DNA from: Myrica gale
Taxonomy: Eukaryota; Streptophyta; Magnoliopsida; Fagales; Myricaceae
Reading direction: 5' to 3'
Assembly: GCA_963930655.1 (NCBI GenBank)
Contig: OZ005608.1
Location: forward strand, 19,679,271-19,743,270
Length of the DNA stretch: 64,000 nt
The notes beneath the pieces were generated by a model, which had not been told where the DNA came from, did not search any database, and worked only from the letters and a program-made list of their open reading frames with translations. Both the position numbers and the translations under genes were made by a program. Position 1 is the stretch's first letter. Each line of letters opens with the position of its first letter. Shown here piece after piece: positions 34,101 to 49,100 of this stretch.

Positions 34101-37100
34101 TTCTTTTAATTTCTTATCGCGTTAGATTTTTTTAAGTTTTATATACCATACCATAGTCTGCTCACCAAAAAAATTAAGTTGTGTATAGCATAGTCCAATA
34201 GTCACTTTTGTTAGATCTGTTTACCTCATTGTTTCAATTGCAGTGAGTCTTTCGGATATTATCTGTTTTTGTTCATTGTACCCCTGAAGCTTAATTCATA
34301 TTGTCTTTTTCTATTCTTTGACTATGAAGGTAAGAGGACAAATTAGTCTATATAGTGGGGGGACCATTGTCTTTGGGTTGTCCGACTACCCAGTCTCTGA
34401 ATTTGAGCTCGTTGCTGAGGAACTTTTGATGAGTGATTCCATTATAAAGGTATATGACTCTTGCATATTTGCTCTTTTTCTTTTTGTTATTCTTTCTCTA
34501 ATTATAGGGGGCGCTGATTTCTGAATTTGCACTATCTCTGTCAATGTGATAATCATTATCTGAATGGAAAATTGAAATCCTTTCAGATGACACATGTAAC
34601 TAAGATGTTTGAGTTTTTCACATTGAGCGTGTTTAGCGAGAAGAGCCTTTTTTCTTTTTTGGTTCAGTTGTCTCTGTTTATTCCTCTAGTTTTTCACTGC
34701 TTGCATTCAGAAGAATCTTTCAGAATGTCTGTAGGATACTGTTGATCAAATGGTCTTAAACTAAACTTTATAAAAACATTTTATAGATAAAGAATTCAGT
34801 GAATAAAAAGGCAATAGAGGGGGTGCAACCTAGTACGTGGGTGGTATACAAAAGAACTATCAACTGTCTCCGAGATCAATGTCTGACTGATCTGTGTAAC
34901 AAGAGAGAGAATAAGTTGGGTCCTATTTTGGGAGTTCCAGATAGTGGCATCTATTGTATTTATCATGCGAAGCTAATACGGCACACAGTACTTTAGGAAC
35001 AGAGTCAGTGCTTTTGGCTGTCTCTGAGATGGATTTGTTTCAAATTTGTTCATCATATATTTTGAATGAAGCAATAAAATTTTGCTATTGTCTATAGATA
35101 TATGCTTTGAAAGAGTTGCTTTTAATGTTTCCAGAATCTAGAATGATATAGATGATGGTTTATTGTCATGCGTTCAGAAGCAACACTTTGTCAAGCAAGA
35201 CCTGAAGAGTCTTTTTTGTGAGATGTTCAGATTATCCAGTGGCTGTCGAGGTTGCAAGTGGTGCTTTTCAGTGAAATCCTTGGGGTGTGGAAGACACCTC
35301 TTTAGCCTCGAGGACATCATAGAATGCATCAATATAACTCTTTTCTTTTAAGCATATTGTAATGCCCAATCTGATGAACTTATTTGCCCATTTGAATTTG
35401 TAAGAAATATAAATTACATAATTAAATTCACCTCTTCCTAACAGGTTATGCCTTGAGACAAGTAGTTATTTAACATAGTATGAGATATAACGTCCTGGGT
35501 TTGAACCCTAACTTCACACTTAAACGCACATTAGAAATTAAATATTGTACTTGTTGGACCTACCAATTAATGGGGGAGTCCAGCCCACACGTGAGGAGAA
35601 GTATAAGAAACATTACTTTAATGATTACTTTAATGGGTGTGTCCTTGTGCGTGTGTTTCTGCCGTAAAGGTTAACCTCCTTGTCCTTTATTTCTTCACTT
35701 TGAATTTGGCTGCAGTACCCACTCTTCTCCTAACATCCACCTTTGTTTCTCTCTTTCTCTCTCTATCTCTCTATATCTAAAATCTCCCAGTTTCCCTTTT
35801 CAACTGTGAGATACTACTATTACCTGGTGTTTATTGCTTTGATAAGCTTTCTTACCAATTAGAACCTTTTGTTCTTGAATTTGGGTTCAGAGGTATCAAG
35901 TTCCTAGTTTCGAAAGTACCTGGTCAAAGACCTTGGCTGTGATATAGGACCAAAAATGCTATCCAAATTCTGCCAATCTTCTGCTGTTACGCCATTTGTA
36001 TTTTTATTCTTTCAGTGTTCGCTTATGGGCAATTCATTTGCAACATGTATCTTCAAAAAAATTATAAATGAAAGACATATTACTTTGTCATCATTAGAAG
36101 ACAACGCAAAGTGAGCTACCAAAAAAGATGAAAAATAAGATTCATGTTTCACTCAGAGGATGGGAAGAGTAAATTGGGAGGGCCAGATGTTATGTTCAGG
36201 TTGTGGTTTTTGGAAGCTTTTGAATTTTACTGAGGTAGAAGAATTAAAAAAGAATGGATTACTCAATGCCATCACCAATACTTGGCTTACTCAATGCCAT
36301 CACCTTTAGTGAAAAAGCTGGCTATTTTCGTGGGAAAAAACTGTAGAGCTAATTGTAACCTCCACAAAGCCTGTCAGGGTTTTCTCCTGCTATACATCAT
36401 CTAACCTATGTCAGTGGTAAGGCATAGAAAGGGATGGCTGTTAAAATCTTAATTTGTTGTGAAAATTAATATTAACTCATCGTGTAAATTCTTAAATTTT
36501 CTATTTATTTCAATAGGCTGAAATACTGGTACATTATAGGGATGTCATTGCCTTGTTATGCGACTGTCTAAGCATACTTTGTCATGATTTCCCATATGAT
36601 AATAGGGATGTTATGACAAATTATTGCTACGAATACTGATGAAGTGTGGGTGTACGAATAATATATGCTAATGCTTTACCCCGGTAGATGTTTTTCCTTT
36701 CCTTTCTTCTGCTTCTTGCTTTTGTTATCTGAAAGACTGCTTTTTTATTTCTTCTATTTTGGTCTGCTGAAAACTCCGTAGATTTGTGATATGCGGTTTT
36801 TATTAGAAGGTATGTGTATAGTTGGCATTCAGGTCTAAAGTGCTTGCATTTCATAATTGCAGGTTTTTGGTGCATTTAGAGTTGCGATCAAAATGCTGCT
36901 CATGTGGAACTCCAAAATTCAAATCGACGGTGGTGGAAATACTGTTGTTACTGCATCTGTCCTTGAAGTCAGGAATCTGGTTGTTCTAAGGGTGAGATTA
37001 TTTAAGCTTCAAAACATGTAGTTAAATTGTGTCCCGTATCTGTTAAAATATTTTCTTCTTTGGGGGTGAATAGAGACTGGAGGCCCTACTATCATTTATT

Positions 37101-40100
37101 CTTTTGTGCAGGAATACTCTGTTATTAGTTCGAATGCAAACTTGGGCGTATATGGTCAGGGACTGCTGAAGTTGTCTGGTCATGGTGACACCATCAAAGG
37201 CCAGCGACTTTCCTTGTCTCTTTTTTATAACATAACTGTAAGCCCTCAACAAAAAATGTCCCAGTCTATTTGATATGAGATTTACACTATTGTTTCTTCA
37301 GAATAGGCCAGTGTTCTGGTTTTTGTTAAAAACATCAATGCCAAACATACATTTAACATAATTATTATGAAGCTGTTTGAAGTGATCAGAAAGCTTACAC
37401 ATATACTTGAACTAGGAAGATGGACATCAAGTGGATGTGAAATTCTGTTTCCCATTCGCCTTTTAGTAATGATAATTAAGCTATGTACATACATCGAAGT
37501 ACGTCACAACAACCTCTCCTTAAAATTATGTATTGAAAATTATTCTTTACTTGACAAAATTATGTATTGAAAGACATTAAAAGCTCCTCCTTGTTGTGTA
37601 ATAAATGCAGAAGTATGTTGACATTCTCAACTTTACAACATCTGTTCCGATTGGTACATGGGATTTTTTTAGTTCTTGAGTCAACTATTGTGGGGTTCTT
37701 ATGGCTATCAACTGGTGTTTCTTCAGAAGATGCCAAACAGAACAATTTCTTTTTTTAAGTTTTCTGTCGGTAGATATTAATTTTTCTTCAGTTATATCTA
37801 ACATTCATTACTACTTCTAAATTTGTGAAATTATTTGCAGTGCCTTTACTTGAACTCCTTGCACATGAGATGTTTATCTTTCAGTTACGTAGTAGTACTC
37901 ATTATTTGTAATACTCCTACATTTCTTGGGTTCCCTTTGGGCAAAACCATTTTTGGAACTTCTTGCATGACAGGTTGGCCCAGGGTCTTTACTTCAGGCT
38001 CCATTGGAGGATGATGCCAGTAGAAAAGTGTGAGTATGGAATTGTGATTCCCTGGACTTCCAAGGTTGTTTCTTTGATTCTGCATTGGAAGATATATAAC
38101 ATCTTTAAACTTAAATACTTTTTTGCAGGGTAACAATGTCCTTGTGTGAAAGTCAGACATGCCCAGTAGACTTGATAACTCCACCAGATGACTGCCACGT
38201 CAACTATACTCTCTCCTTTTCAATCCAAGTAAGAGTAGACTTTTACCTTATTGTGAATCGTATGCCCTTTTTTAACAATTCATGCAATGAAAAATGTTTC
38301 TGGTCCAAGGGCTCGGGTACAAAGTTCTTCCAGCCATCTCAGGCAGCCCCAGTGCAACCCTTCTCCTTTTCTGCTGTCTGTCATCCTTTGTTGTATAGTT
38401 ACGTGCACTTTGCGGCATCTCCTTGCCATCTCTTCAGTGAAATTTCTTCTGATAAATAGGACATTTTGCCTTAGAATTATTAGACATAAGTTTTTTACTT
38501 TGTACATATTTGTTCAAGAATGACGTCAGTCCAGAGTAGATTCTGCTTGTTTGGAAGGGGTTTATCATTGTAGTTCAGTAGGACTGTTTCAACTTCACCT
38601 AGTATTTATAGCCTTTTTTGATATTTACTGACGATTTTTTTCCAAGCAATCAAATTCTAGACAGTATTGTAGGAACTCCGAAGTATTTTAGATCTGGAAT
38701 TAAGTAGATCTAAATTCCCTACAATGATAGTGACGATGCTACTAGTAGCTATCAACCAGTCCAAAAACACCCTCTATAAGATCTTTATTCTATTGAGTAC
38801 GATCTCAATGCCTTGGGAAGTGTCTTGCATTTTGGTCTACTCGAGATGCACCCCATATGACATATGGGGGAAGACCCTTCCAGCAAGTCAAGAGATCTGC
38901 TATTGTTTTTGGAAACTCTTAAACAGATGGGTGGCTTATCAAAGTTGGATTTGCTTCGTTTTGTTGTGCTGTTTATCTGCTTTTGAAATCCTTTATTCAT
39001 TTGTATCATGCCATCTGCCATCTGATTTGGACTTTTAAAATAGATTAAGATCTTAAAATCAAGTCATTCATGCATAGATATTATCAATTTTCTACTGCAT
39101 GATTATTAAGGCAAAATAAGTTTGTAATGGATAACTGCCTCATACAGCTATATGCAACATATGCTTGGCTTCTTGAATGGGATGTCGTTTCTCTTTGTTC
39201 TTCTTTCTCTTTTCCGTTGGGTGATTAGGGTGTTTGGTTCGTTTTCTCTTATAGTTTCCTTTAGATTAGTTCGATTGGGTGGTCTTCGTTTTGGTTATGA
39301 TGTCTTTCATTCACAAGTTTCATATTGAGTCCAAGGATCTGGAAGTGTCGGTTAATGCTCATGGGTTGATTAAGCTGTCTGAGTGGAGTTCTAAGTCATT
39401 CAACTCGATTCACATGAGAAAGTTTGGTGCAGTTTGGATGGTGAACATGACTGATAGGTTGATGGAGGCTGGCCCTGCTACTGATTTTGCTCTGAAGTTC
39501 AATGAAGCATGTAGGGGTTTCTTGGCTCAACATAGTTCTAACAGAGGAGGGAGATATGTGACTGTAGTTGAGTATGGTGGAGGCAGGGGATGGGGATGGT
39601 GATGGTGCCGGAAGGGAAGAATGGGCATGGCTGACAGATTTTTAATAGAGTTTTTCAGGAGGTGGTCTCCCACCTCAAGGGTGCGAATCGTCCACCGTTG
39701 TTGATTGGAAATTCGACTGTCTGCCCGGAGGTTTCTTTTTCTGCTGCCGTCAAGGAGCCTTTAGCGAAAGGTGTCGGCGATAGCAGAGTAATGGTGGGCC
39801 TTCACCGATGTTGGGCTGTGCGAATAAGGACATGGGCATGCTGGTCCTTGGGCCTAAGGCTAGCACTAAGTAGTCGGTGCAGTGATGTCGCGAATCCAGC
39901 TGATGGTGTGGTTATGGGTGGGTTGTCGTCAGGTGGAGGTGGGGTGCTCTGTGGTGATGGGTCAGCGTTAGAGGAGGGGGCTGGTGCTGCGAAGATGTCG
40001 GCGTTGAACCCAGAGTCTGCCGAGACTAATTTCCCGGCACTGGGGATGTCGTCTTCTTGCCGGGATGGGCTGGTTGTTGTCGCAGAGGTGTTGTCGGCCT

Positions 40101-43100
40101 CTGCTTCAGTTCCAGCTGATTCAATTCCTACTGCTTCAGTTCCCGTAATGGGTCGGACGAGATTTAGAGAAGCAAACACGAGATTTTTAGGTGGTTCAAC
40201 AAACCCTCCTACATCCACCCCTCAAGCTCCTATACCAAGCCTTTAGATTTTCCCACTATTTTCCAAATAGTGTACACTTTAGCTTTCGGGTGCTAGAGAA
40301 CCTTAAAAGTGTTTTCCCGGGTTCAACACTCAGAACCCAAGTGATTTCCCGAGCTTTACAATCTTCTTGTCTTTGGCTCTTTGATAAAAATTTCTTTCTT
40401 TGAAGATGTCCATTTTGTAAATTTTTTTTTTTTTGAAAAAAAAAATTGATAGTGAACAATTTTTTTTTTTTGAAATCATCAAAATATCGATTGTGAACAA
40501 AAGCCAACAATCTCTCCCTTTTTGTTGATGACGATAAATTGATAGTTTTAAGATGACTCCTCCTATCTTTTGCAATTGGACAATCATATGAAACTAGACA
40601 AAACATTAGTAGCCTTTGGATTCATAAAAGAATAATACAATCAATGTTCATAATCCATTTCAAAAGGAGAATATATAGTCATCAAAACTATTTACACATT
40701 TCTCCCCCTTTGTCACATCAAAAAGACAAAGGATATAAACTTAGATGGACGCATCACCTAAAATTTGATAAAAATTAAGATATGTGCATGTATTATCCAT
40801 CAAAGTTTCCCAAATATGCATTCTTCCAATAACCAATATCCATCAAATGATCAAAGGGAATAGAAGCATATCGACATTATAAAATCTCCCATTTTGTCAA
40901 TCAAAAAGTGAATTCATGGATAGAACTCGAAGAATAATCAATTTCATCCAAAAGAACAGTTTGGGCTTTTAAATGACAATCTCATTGAAATTATATAGAG
41001 GATGACTAATGAGGACTCAAGAGTCCATTGCTATTACAATAGTAGCCAATCGGGTGGGTTTGTACCAACCTCTTAACTGTCAATGACAATTTAAAGATCA
41101 TTCTCAACCAAAAATTAAGGCTCACAAAATCTCATAAAATATCATGATTTTGTAAAAAATCCATTTTAAAGATGTTCTACTTGGATAAATGCAAGAAATA
41201 TGACAAAGACGAATACATTTGTATTTTTACGAATACATTCTCAACCTCTTAACTATCAATGACAATTTAAAGGTCATTCTCAACCAAAAATTTAGGCTCA
41301 CAAAATCTCATAAAATATCATGATTTTGTAAAAAATTCATTTTAAATATGTTCTATTTTGATAAATGTAAGAAATATGACAAGGACGAATACATTTGCAT
41401 TTTTAAGATTAACACATAATTAATCATCATAGAAGACAATCAACCAACAATATATTCTATCAAAGGATTATAATATGTCAAAGTTCTTCCCTTTAGCATT
41501 TGTCCTCAAATGTCATGTCTTCTTGAGAGTCTTGCTCCCAAGTTTCTTTAATGCACAATAAAAAATTAGATGTCCATCCTTATTGCAAAAATGACATGTT
41601 TGTGTAGGTGCACAAAAAGACTTAGCCTTCACAAAATAATTCTTAAAATGTTTTTTGTTAATAGAAGGCTTGTAGCTTAAGTCACTTTTGTCAAAGACAC
41701 ATCTTTGACTACCAAGAATCAAATCCAAAGATTTCCTTCATTAAGTAAACTTCTCAAGAATTTTGATTTGACAAACTATTTTGTTGTTCAAAGCAACTTT
41801 CTCCTTCTCAAATTTTAAAGCTTTTTGTTGGAGTAAATCATTTTCAAGCTTTAGAGTATTTCTCTCATTTTCTAATAAATCAATTTCTTTTGAGATCAAA
41901 ATGAGTTTCTTTTTCAAAGATGTATATTTTGAACCAAGTTTTTCAAATTGACAAAGAAGTTCATCAAAGGCATTTTGAAGTTCAATATAAGAAAGTTTAG
42001 GGTCATCATCCGAAGAGATATACTTCATCATCATCCTCAAATGCCATGAGTCACATGTTAGTGATTTCTCCATCTTCTTCGGAGGAGGATGAGCTTTCAT
42101 TGTTAACATTCCAATATGTCTTCTTGTATTTGAGGCTTCTCTTCTTTTTCTTTCTTTTGAGGAAGTTCTTGAACTTTCTAGTCATCAAGACTATGTCTTC
42201 CTCATCGTCATCCTCACCTTCGATTATGGAAGATTTGAGAGTGCCATGAGTCACATGTTCGTGCTCTCATCTTCATTTTTGACCATTTGGATCTCATGGG
42301 TCATGAGGAATCCGAGAAGCTCTTCTAGAGGTAGCTTGGTGAGATCTTTAGCCTCTTGAATCGCGGTCACCTTTGTTTCCCATGACTTTGGTAGTGACCT
42401 AAAGATTTTCCTCACCAAATCCGATTAGTATAAGATTTACCAAGTGCATTCAAAGTATTTATAATGTTGGTAAATCTTGTATACATGTCACTAATGGATT
42501 CCTCCGGTTTCATTTTAAACAACTCATAGTTATGGACAAACATTCTTATTTTGGACTCTTTGACTTGGTTTGTCCCTTCATGAGTAATCTCTAGAGCATG
42601 CCAAATTTTCTTAGCATTTGTGCAATAATATATTTTATTAAATTCACGTCTATCTAAAGCACAATAAAGAATATTCATTGCTCTAGCATTCAAAAAGATT
42701 TTCTTTTTGTCTAGGTCACTATATTCATTTACATTTTTAAGGGTTTCAACCTCTCTAACTTTCTTTGTGGGAATATGAGGATCATTCAATATGCATAACT
42801 ATAAATTATAATCAATAGATTGAAAATAAATTCTCATCCTAGCTTTCCAATATGCATAATCATTTTCATCAAAAAAATAGAGGTCTAAGTGTGGAAAGCC
42901 CTTCAATATGAGTGTTGAAACTTGAGGTTGTCATTCTAACTCAAAATTGTTAAATCTTGTAAAAAGAGCACCAAACTCTGATACCAATCGTAATTCCTAG
43001 AATTAATAAGGCAACCTAAGAGGGGGTGAATTGGGTTTCCAAACTTTTTCGCTTTTAACCTCAAAAATCGTGTTTGCAAAGTAAATGATAATTTAGCACA

Positions 43101-46100
43101 AGTATTGATGCGATAAGTAAATAAGTGCTAAATGTAAAGAGTAGAGTTAGAGAAGCAAACACAAGATTTTTAGGTGGTTCGGCAAGCTCGCCTACATCCA
43201 CCCCTTAAGCTTCTTTAACGAGCCTTGAGGTTTTCCCACTATCTTCCAAATAGTGTACACTCTAGCTTCCGGGTGTTAAAAAACCTTACAAGTGCTTTTC
43301 CGGGCTCAACACTCACAATTCAAGTGATTTTTGGGCTCACCACTCACAATCCAACCAAGCTTGAGATATACCCTCTCTAAGCTTCTTCTTTAGTAAACAA
43401 CCTCACTAAATGAATCATCTCTTTTGGATAAGAAGATACAAGAATAAACTCTCTCAAATAGTGGATATGAAAATGAAAAATTCTATCTCTTTGCTTCACA
43501 CAATGACAAGGATAAGAAAGTGTAATTTCTCAAGCTATATAAATTATATGTGGTCGATCACCCACGTTTACGAGGCTTAGAGATGTCTTTAAATAGACCT
43601 CATAAGAAACTAGTTGTTTATAGTTGTTAGGGGTCGATCTGTCAAAATTCAAGACAAGCTGGTCAACCTCTACATGAACTGGTCGACCGTTGCAAGTTAC
43701 CGTTACACCAACGGTCATAATGTCAGAATTCAATGGATTTATTTCAAAACATAGACCGGTCTACCACTACGCCAAGCGATCATTGGCCGGTCGACCGCTT
43801 CACCAGCCGGTCGACCTCCTCAACTTAAGCACATGATCCGATTCATTTAAAATCATGATTTTGACCACTTTAAAACACAAAATTTTAAAGACTAACTTCC
43901 CATAAGTATATAAAAGGTTTGAGAGTTCAATTGGGATGTTTTGAAACCATTAAAACATTTTGATCTTCCAAACAAGAGATAAAACGGTTTATGCACGTTT
44001 TGAAAGATATACAAGTGTGGTTCAAATCCTTGTCAAAAGTGAAACTAAGAGTTACAAGATTATACCCTATGGTCTTGAATCTTCACTATTGAGCTTCTTG
44101 CATCTTCTTGATCTACAATCTTCTTGTTTTTGGCTCTTTGATAAAAATGTCTTGGTATTTGAAGATGTCCATTTTGTAAACTTAATCTATTTATTGAAAT
44201 CATCAAAATGTCGATTGTGAACAAAAGCCAACAAAGTCATTCAAGCAATAATCACACTTACGTTCTGGCGTCTTTTGGGAACCATCTATTCTACTTGCAC
44301 AAGTTCCATGGTATTGTTCGGCTTTTTGCTGGGCAACATATTATACCATGTCTACCAAACTAATGTATTTATGTTCTGCATGAAATCAAGAGACAGATTA
44401 TATTTTGAAACAAGTGTGGATATCTGCAACAAGTTTTGACCTATCTTTTTAGGCCTACCACCCTCCAATGTCTTTGAGTATTGGCCTCGTTCTCTTCTCA
44501 ACTAGACTTTCGTTTGTTGCTTGAAATGTTTTTTATGTAACAAGTTACCATCAGAAGAACAATCAGTAGTCTTGCATGTAGCATGATGTAAAAAGAAATG
44601 GTTTTCTTCTGACCCTTGGCAGATATGTCGTGTTGAGGATCTTCTTGTGAATGGAGTTGTCAGAGGAAGTATAATTCACATCCACAGGGCGAGGACTGTC
44701 ATTATTGAGAGTGGTGGCGTGATTTCTAGTTCTGAATTAGGTAAAGAGTGTATTCCAAGTAACAGTGTCTTTATATCATTGTCTCCTTCACCTTTTGTTT
44801 CTCTTGTTGCTAGGGTGGCATGCTATTGTTGGTTCTTGGGAAAAGGAATCACCTCATCTTTTATAGTTCTAACAGATAGAAATCCCTTTCGCAGGTTGCA
44901 GTGAAGGTATTGGAAGGGGAAACTATTCAAATGGAGCTGGTAGTGGTGCTGGACATGGGGGAAGAGGTGGGTCTGGGAATTTCAATGGGAGGGTGAGCAA
45001 TGGGGGTAACAGGTATGGTAATGCTGATCTCCCTTGTGAGTTGGGAAGTGGAACCCAAGGTCCCAATGAATCATACGGACAAGTGGTTGGAGGCGGGATG
45101 ATCGGTAATGTTTCAAATATATCAATTCTTACTCACCAGAATGTCATCCTTTGTTGTTAATTGTGTGCACGTGAATAGGGTCCTCTGATTTCAAGAGAAA
45201 AAAAAATAGGGTCCTCTGATATTGTAAAGTAATGAGAAGCCACCGTTTTGTCCCCATGTTTTCATGCTTCATGCTTTTACTTCAAGCAACCAGTATTCTA
45301 TCTTACATTATACGTAGATCATGTTTACCAGTTCATGTTTCATTTTAACTAGTGATGGGATCCATCCAGTGGCCGCTTGTAAGACTTGATATTTACGGAT
45401 CTTTGCGGGCTGATGGTCAAAGCTTTGGTAGAGGAGCAAGGAATGGCAATGGTTCTTTGATTGGCGGACTTGGTGGAGGTTCTGGTGGGACAGTCCTCCT
45501 TTTCCTTCAAGAGCTCAGGCTTTCAAAGAATTCATCTTTATCTGTTGTTGGGGGCAATGGTGGCCCTCTAGGTGGGGGTGGAGGTGGGGGAGGGAGAGTT
45601 CATTTTCACTGGTCTAAGATGGATGTTGGGGATGAATATGCTCCAGTTGCAAGTATAAATGGTTCCATAAACAGTAGGTGTGCCTCTTACTTTGATAAGT
45701 ATCTTTCATTTCAGTTAGATACACGCAAATCAATACATGTACTTGTGATAACAAGTTCTTAATTTCCTTTCCTCCTTATTGACGGCAGTATGCAATGGTC
45801 ATTGCCGAGTAAACCTTTTTCAATAACTATTTGATGATATCCTATTGCAATAATATGCAAGTTTTGTAGCACGAAACCCCATAGGTCCTTCCTGTTGAGG
45901 CTATGCATAAACCCAGTAATAGGAAGAGTACTTTTGTCTATGCAGCCTTAATTGGAATGCCTTTTTTGACTTCTGAAAAATTGTTGTTGTTTTTTCATTG
46001 GAAAAGAGAAATATCATATCTGTCGAATGAATCCTTTGTGATTTCCTTTTTTTCTTTTCAAGAAGATAAAATAATTGTATTGAATCCATTGTCAACTATT

Positions 46101-49100
46101 TATCATCCAGCTAATCCTGTAATATCATGTAACATTATATCATTTTGTCCTTGTATGGAGTTTTTGTGAGCCAATCAATCAGTATTTTTCTGCATTGGCT
46201 TTGGAGAAAATAGCTGATGTCAGGATGCTTAACTCTTTTATTTATTTATTCATGGAATTTGGTCCCCAAATTCTCTCGATATCTCCTCTCTTATCTTTTC
46301 ATTTAAGCCCAAAGGTGTCACCTTAGAACTCTTATGTACAATCAACAAATTTTTTAAGGGTCTCTCATCGCACCAACGATCCATCCAGAAACGGACTCTC
46401 ATGCCATTTCCCACCTCAAACTGGATGTTCTCAGCAAAGGAAGCCCATCCTTTGCTAATGTGCTTCCAGAGACCAACACCATAAGAGCCATTGCAAACAA
46501 GAGTGTTCCACCCACCCAAAGCACAACCATATTTTTCCATGATAACAATTCTCGACAAGCTATCTCGCTCAACCCCAAACCGCCAAAGCCATTTCCCAAG
46601 AAGGGCCCTATTAAACAAAGCAAGCCTTCTCAAACCCAACCCACCGCAGCTAATAGGAGAACACACTTTCTCCCACTTCATAAGATGAAATTTCTGCACG
46701 CTATCATCACAACCCCATAAAAAATCCCTCTAAATCTTTTCCAACCTATTAGCCACCGCAACAGGAATGGGAAAGAGCGACAAAAAATAAGTGGGGAGAC
46801 AAGAGAGAGTGGACTTGATCAACGTGAAATTGCTGCACTGTTTGGTTGCTAGGGAGTTGTGGTCCTTAGTTCTCTCTATTATGGACTATGATTGGGTGAT
46901 GCCTAGGAGGGTAGCTGATGTTTTGTTGTGCTGGAAAAAAGATTTTAAAGACCCTCGGGCCATAGCTATTTAGAGAATGATCCCTACTTGTATTTGGTGG
47001 AATTTATGGAGAGAGAGAAATGAGAGATGTTTTGAGGGTGTGGCTTTGTCCATAGAGGGTTTGAGTGGAATTTTTTTGTTGTCTTTGTTCTTGTGGGTGA
47101 ATGCCATGTTGGGTTCTCCCTTTTCAGAGTTTTTAGATTTCATTAGTTTCCTAGCTTGTTTGGTGTAGAGGTCTCAGTATAGTCTTTTGTACTGTTCCTT
47201 CTCTTCCTTTTTCTTTCAATAAAATTGCCTTACTTATAAAAAAATACTTGTATTATTTTGAATGGCCCTTAAAAGATGGAAGTAGGACCCATTCAGGTAA
47301 TAACAGCATATATTCATATGTAACAGCGGAGGTTCTGGGGACAATAGTGGTCTCTATGGGGAGGGGGGCACAGTTACTGGGAAAAAATGCCCTAAGGGCC
47401 TCTATGGTACTTTCTGCAAGGTACATTCCCTGTCCTTGTTAGATAGCGTTATTTTTACAGTGTGGGAAATTTGTGTCTATATTGTTCTTCCAAAAAGGTT
47501 GTGCATCACCTCTATACAGTCATGTTTTGGAAAGCCTTCTTTTTTGTCTATTTACATTCATGAGGAGTGGTAGGATTTGCAAGGTATTTCCTGATTCCTA
47601 ATGCATAATGTTTAAACCTGTCACTAACCTATCACAAAAAGTTCTGGTACATTGGAGAACGTCTCTGTATTGTGTTTTTTTCCATTAAACGTGAAGAGCT
47701 AAATATGTGGGAATTCATTCTTGTTCCGGTGTACATGACTTCCCTCCTTTTTTAATGAATATATTGTTAAGTATCAAAGGACAAATAAATGGAACGCTAG
47801 GTATAGATTCATGGAAACATTTTTGTTCAAGAATGATTCTCTATGATTTGAATTTATATCCTTCTCTTGGCTTATTCTCATAGTTAAATGGTTATATGGT
47901 TAAACAGAAAAACAAAGTAATCCGTCAATGCTGCTATTTAGAGAATAGTACCACATACTCAAGTGCCCTCTGAATTGATGAAGGCACAGATATTTTTTCA
48001 ATTGGAGTTCGTGGCATAAGAGTACTTTACCTGGATGATATGTTTCTGCAACATTTTGATTCTCACTCTTCCATGTCACAAAATTACATGCAATTATACT
48101 GCAATATCTTGACATAAAGCTCTAATCTTGAGGCTACCAATTCAATCTGCATTACCTTGTTTAACCTTCATCAATGTTAAAGATTCCAAATGCCATTCCA
48201 AAATGACAGTCTCTGAATATATCTGTTAGGTTTGAACCAGAACTGCTGATTAATCAAATACAAGAATACACAGCTTACTAGACGTGGAGTAATTTTTATC
48301 TTGGCTTGCCTTGAAATGGGGCTTCTCTTTTCATATCTTTGAATGTGATTTATGTCTATACAACTGGGCATGCTTATTATCCCTTTGATATTTTTGGTCT
48401 TGTTGCGCGAACTTCCTTACTGCATGTACAATTGCTTGATATTGCATTTGATCGTTTAGTGGTATTGCATGTTTGCAATTTGTGAACTAGTCTTAGCATG
48501 TGTTAAGGAAGTTTTGGTTAATACAATGTCATATAGGAATGCCCTGTTGGCACTTACAAAGATGTTGAGGGCTCTGATGAACATCTTTGCACACCATGCT
48601 CTCTTGATCTTCTTCCCAATCGAGCTAATTTCATATATGTGCGAGGTAATATTGTTCAGTACAATTGGACTATGGCAAAGAATCTCTCTCTCTCTCTCTC
48701 TCTATCTCCTCCCCCCCTAACATCTATTTTGGTGATGTACTTTTTCAGGAGGAGTTAGTCAGCCAGCTTGTCCCTATAAATGCATATCTGACAAGTATCG
48801 AATGCCAAGTTGCTACACGCCTCTTGAGGAGCTGATATATACTTTTGGGGGGATCTGGCCTTTTGCACTTCTGTTGTCCTGCATTTTGGTGCTTCTATCT
48901 CTACTCTTAAACACTTTAAGGATCAAAGTAGTTGGATCAAGTTCTTATCATCGGGAAAATTCAATTGACCACCACAGTCATCACCATTTTCCATATCTTC
49001 TTTCTTTATCAGAGGTCCGTTGATGTTTGTAACAAGCATTCCTTTGTTTTCCTGGATAATGAAAAAATATTTCCTTTCTTTCAGCTTATGCCTTTAATGA

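Noticed and set aside
38724-39021. Overlapping open stretches on both strands in intron 8
   Set aside because: Short, mutually antisense, with no domain; they look like intronic chance frames.
40161-44233. An endogenous pararetrovirus origin of the element in intron 8
   Set aside because: It has LTRs, a tRNA-Met primer-binding site and copia UBN2-type Gag; no viral movement or coat protein is seen.
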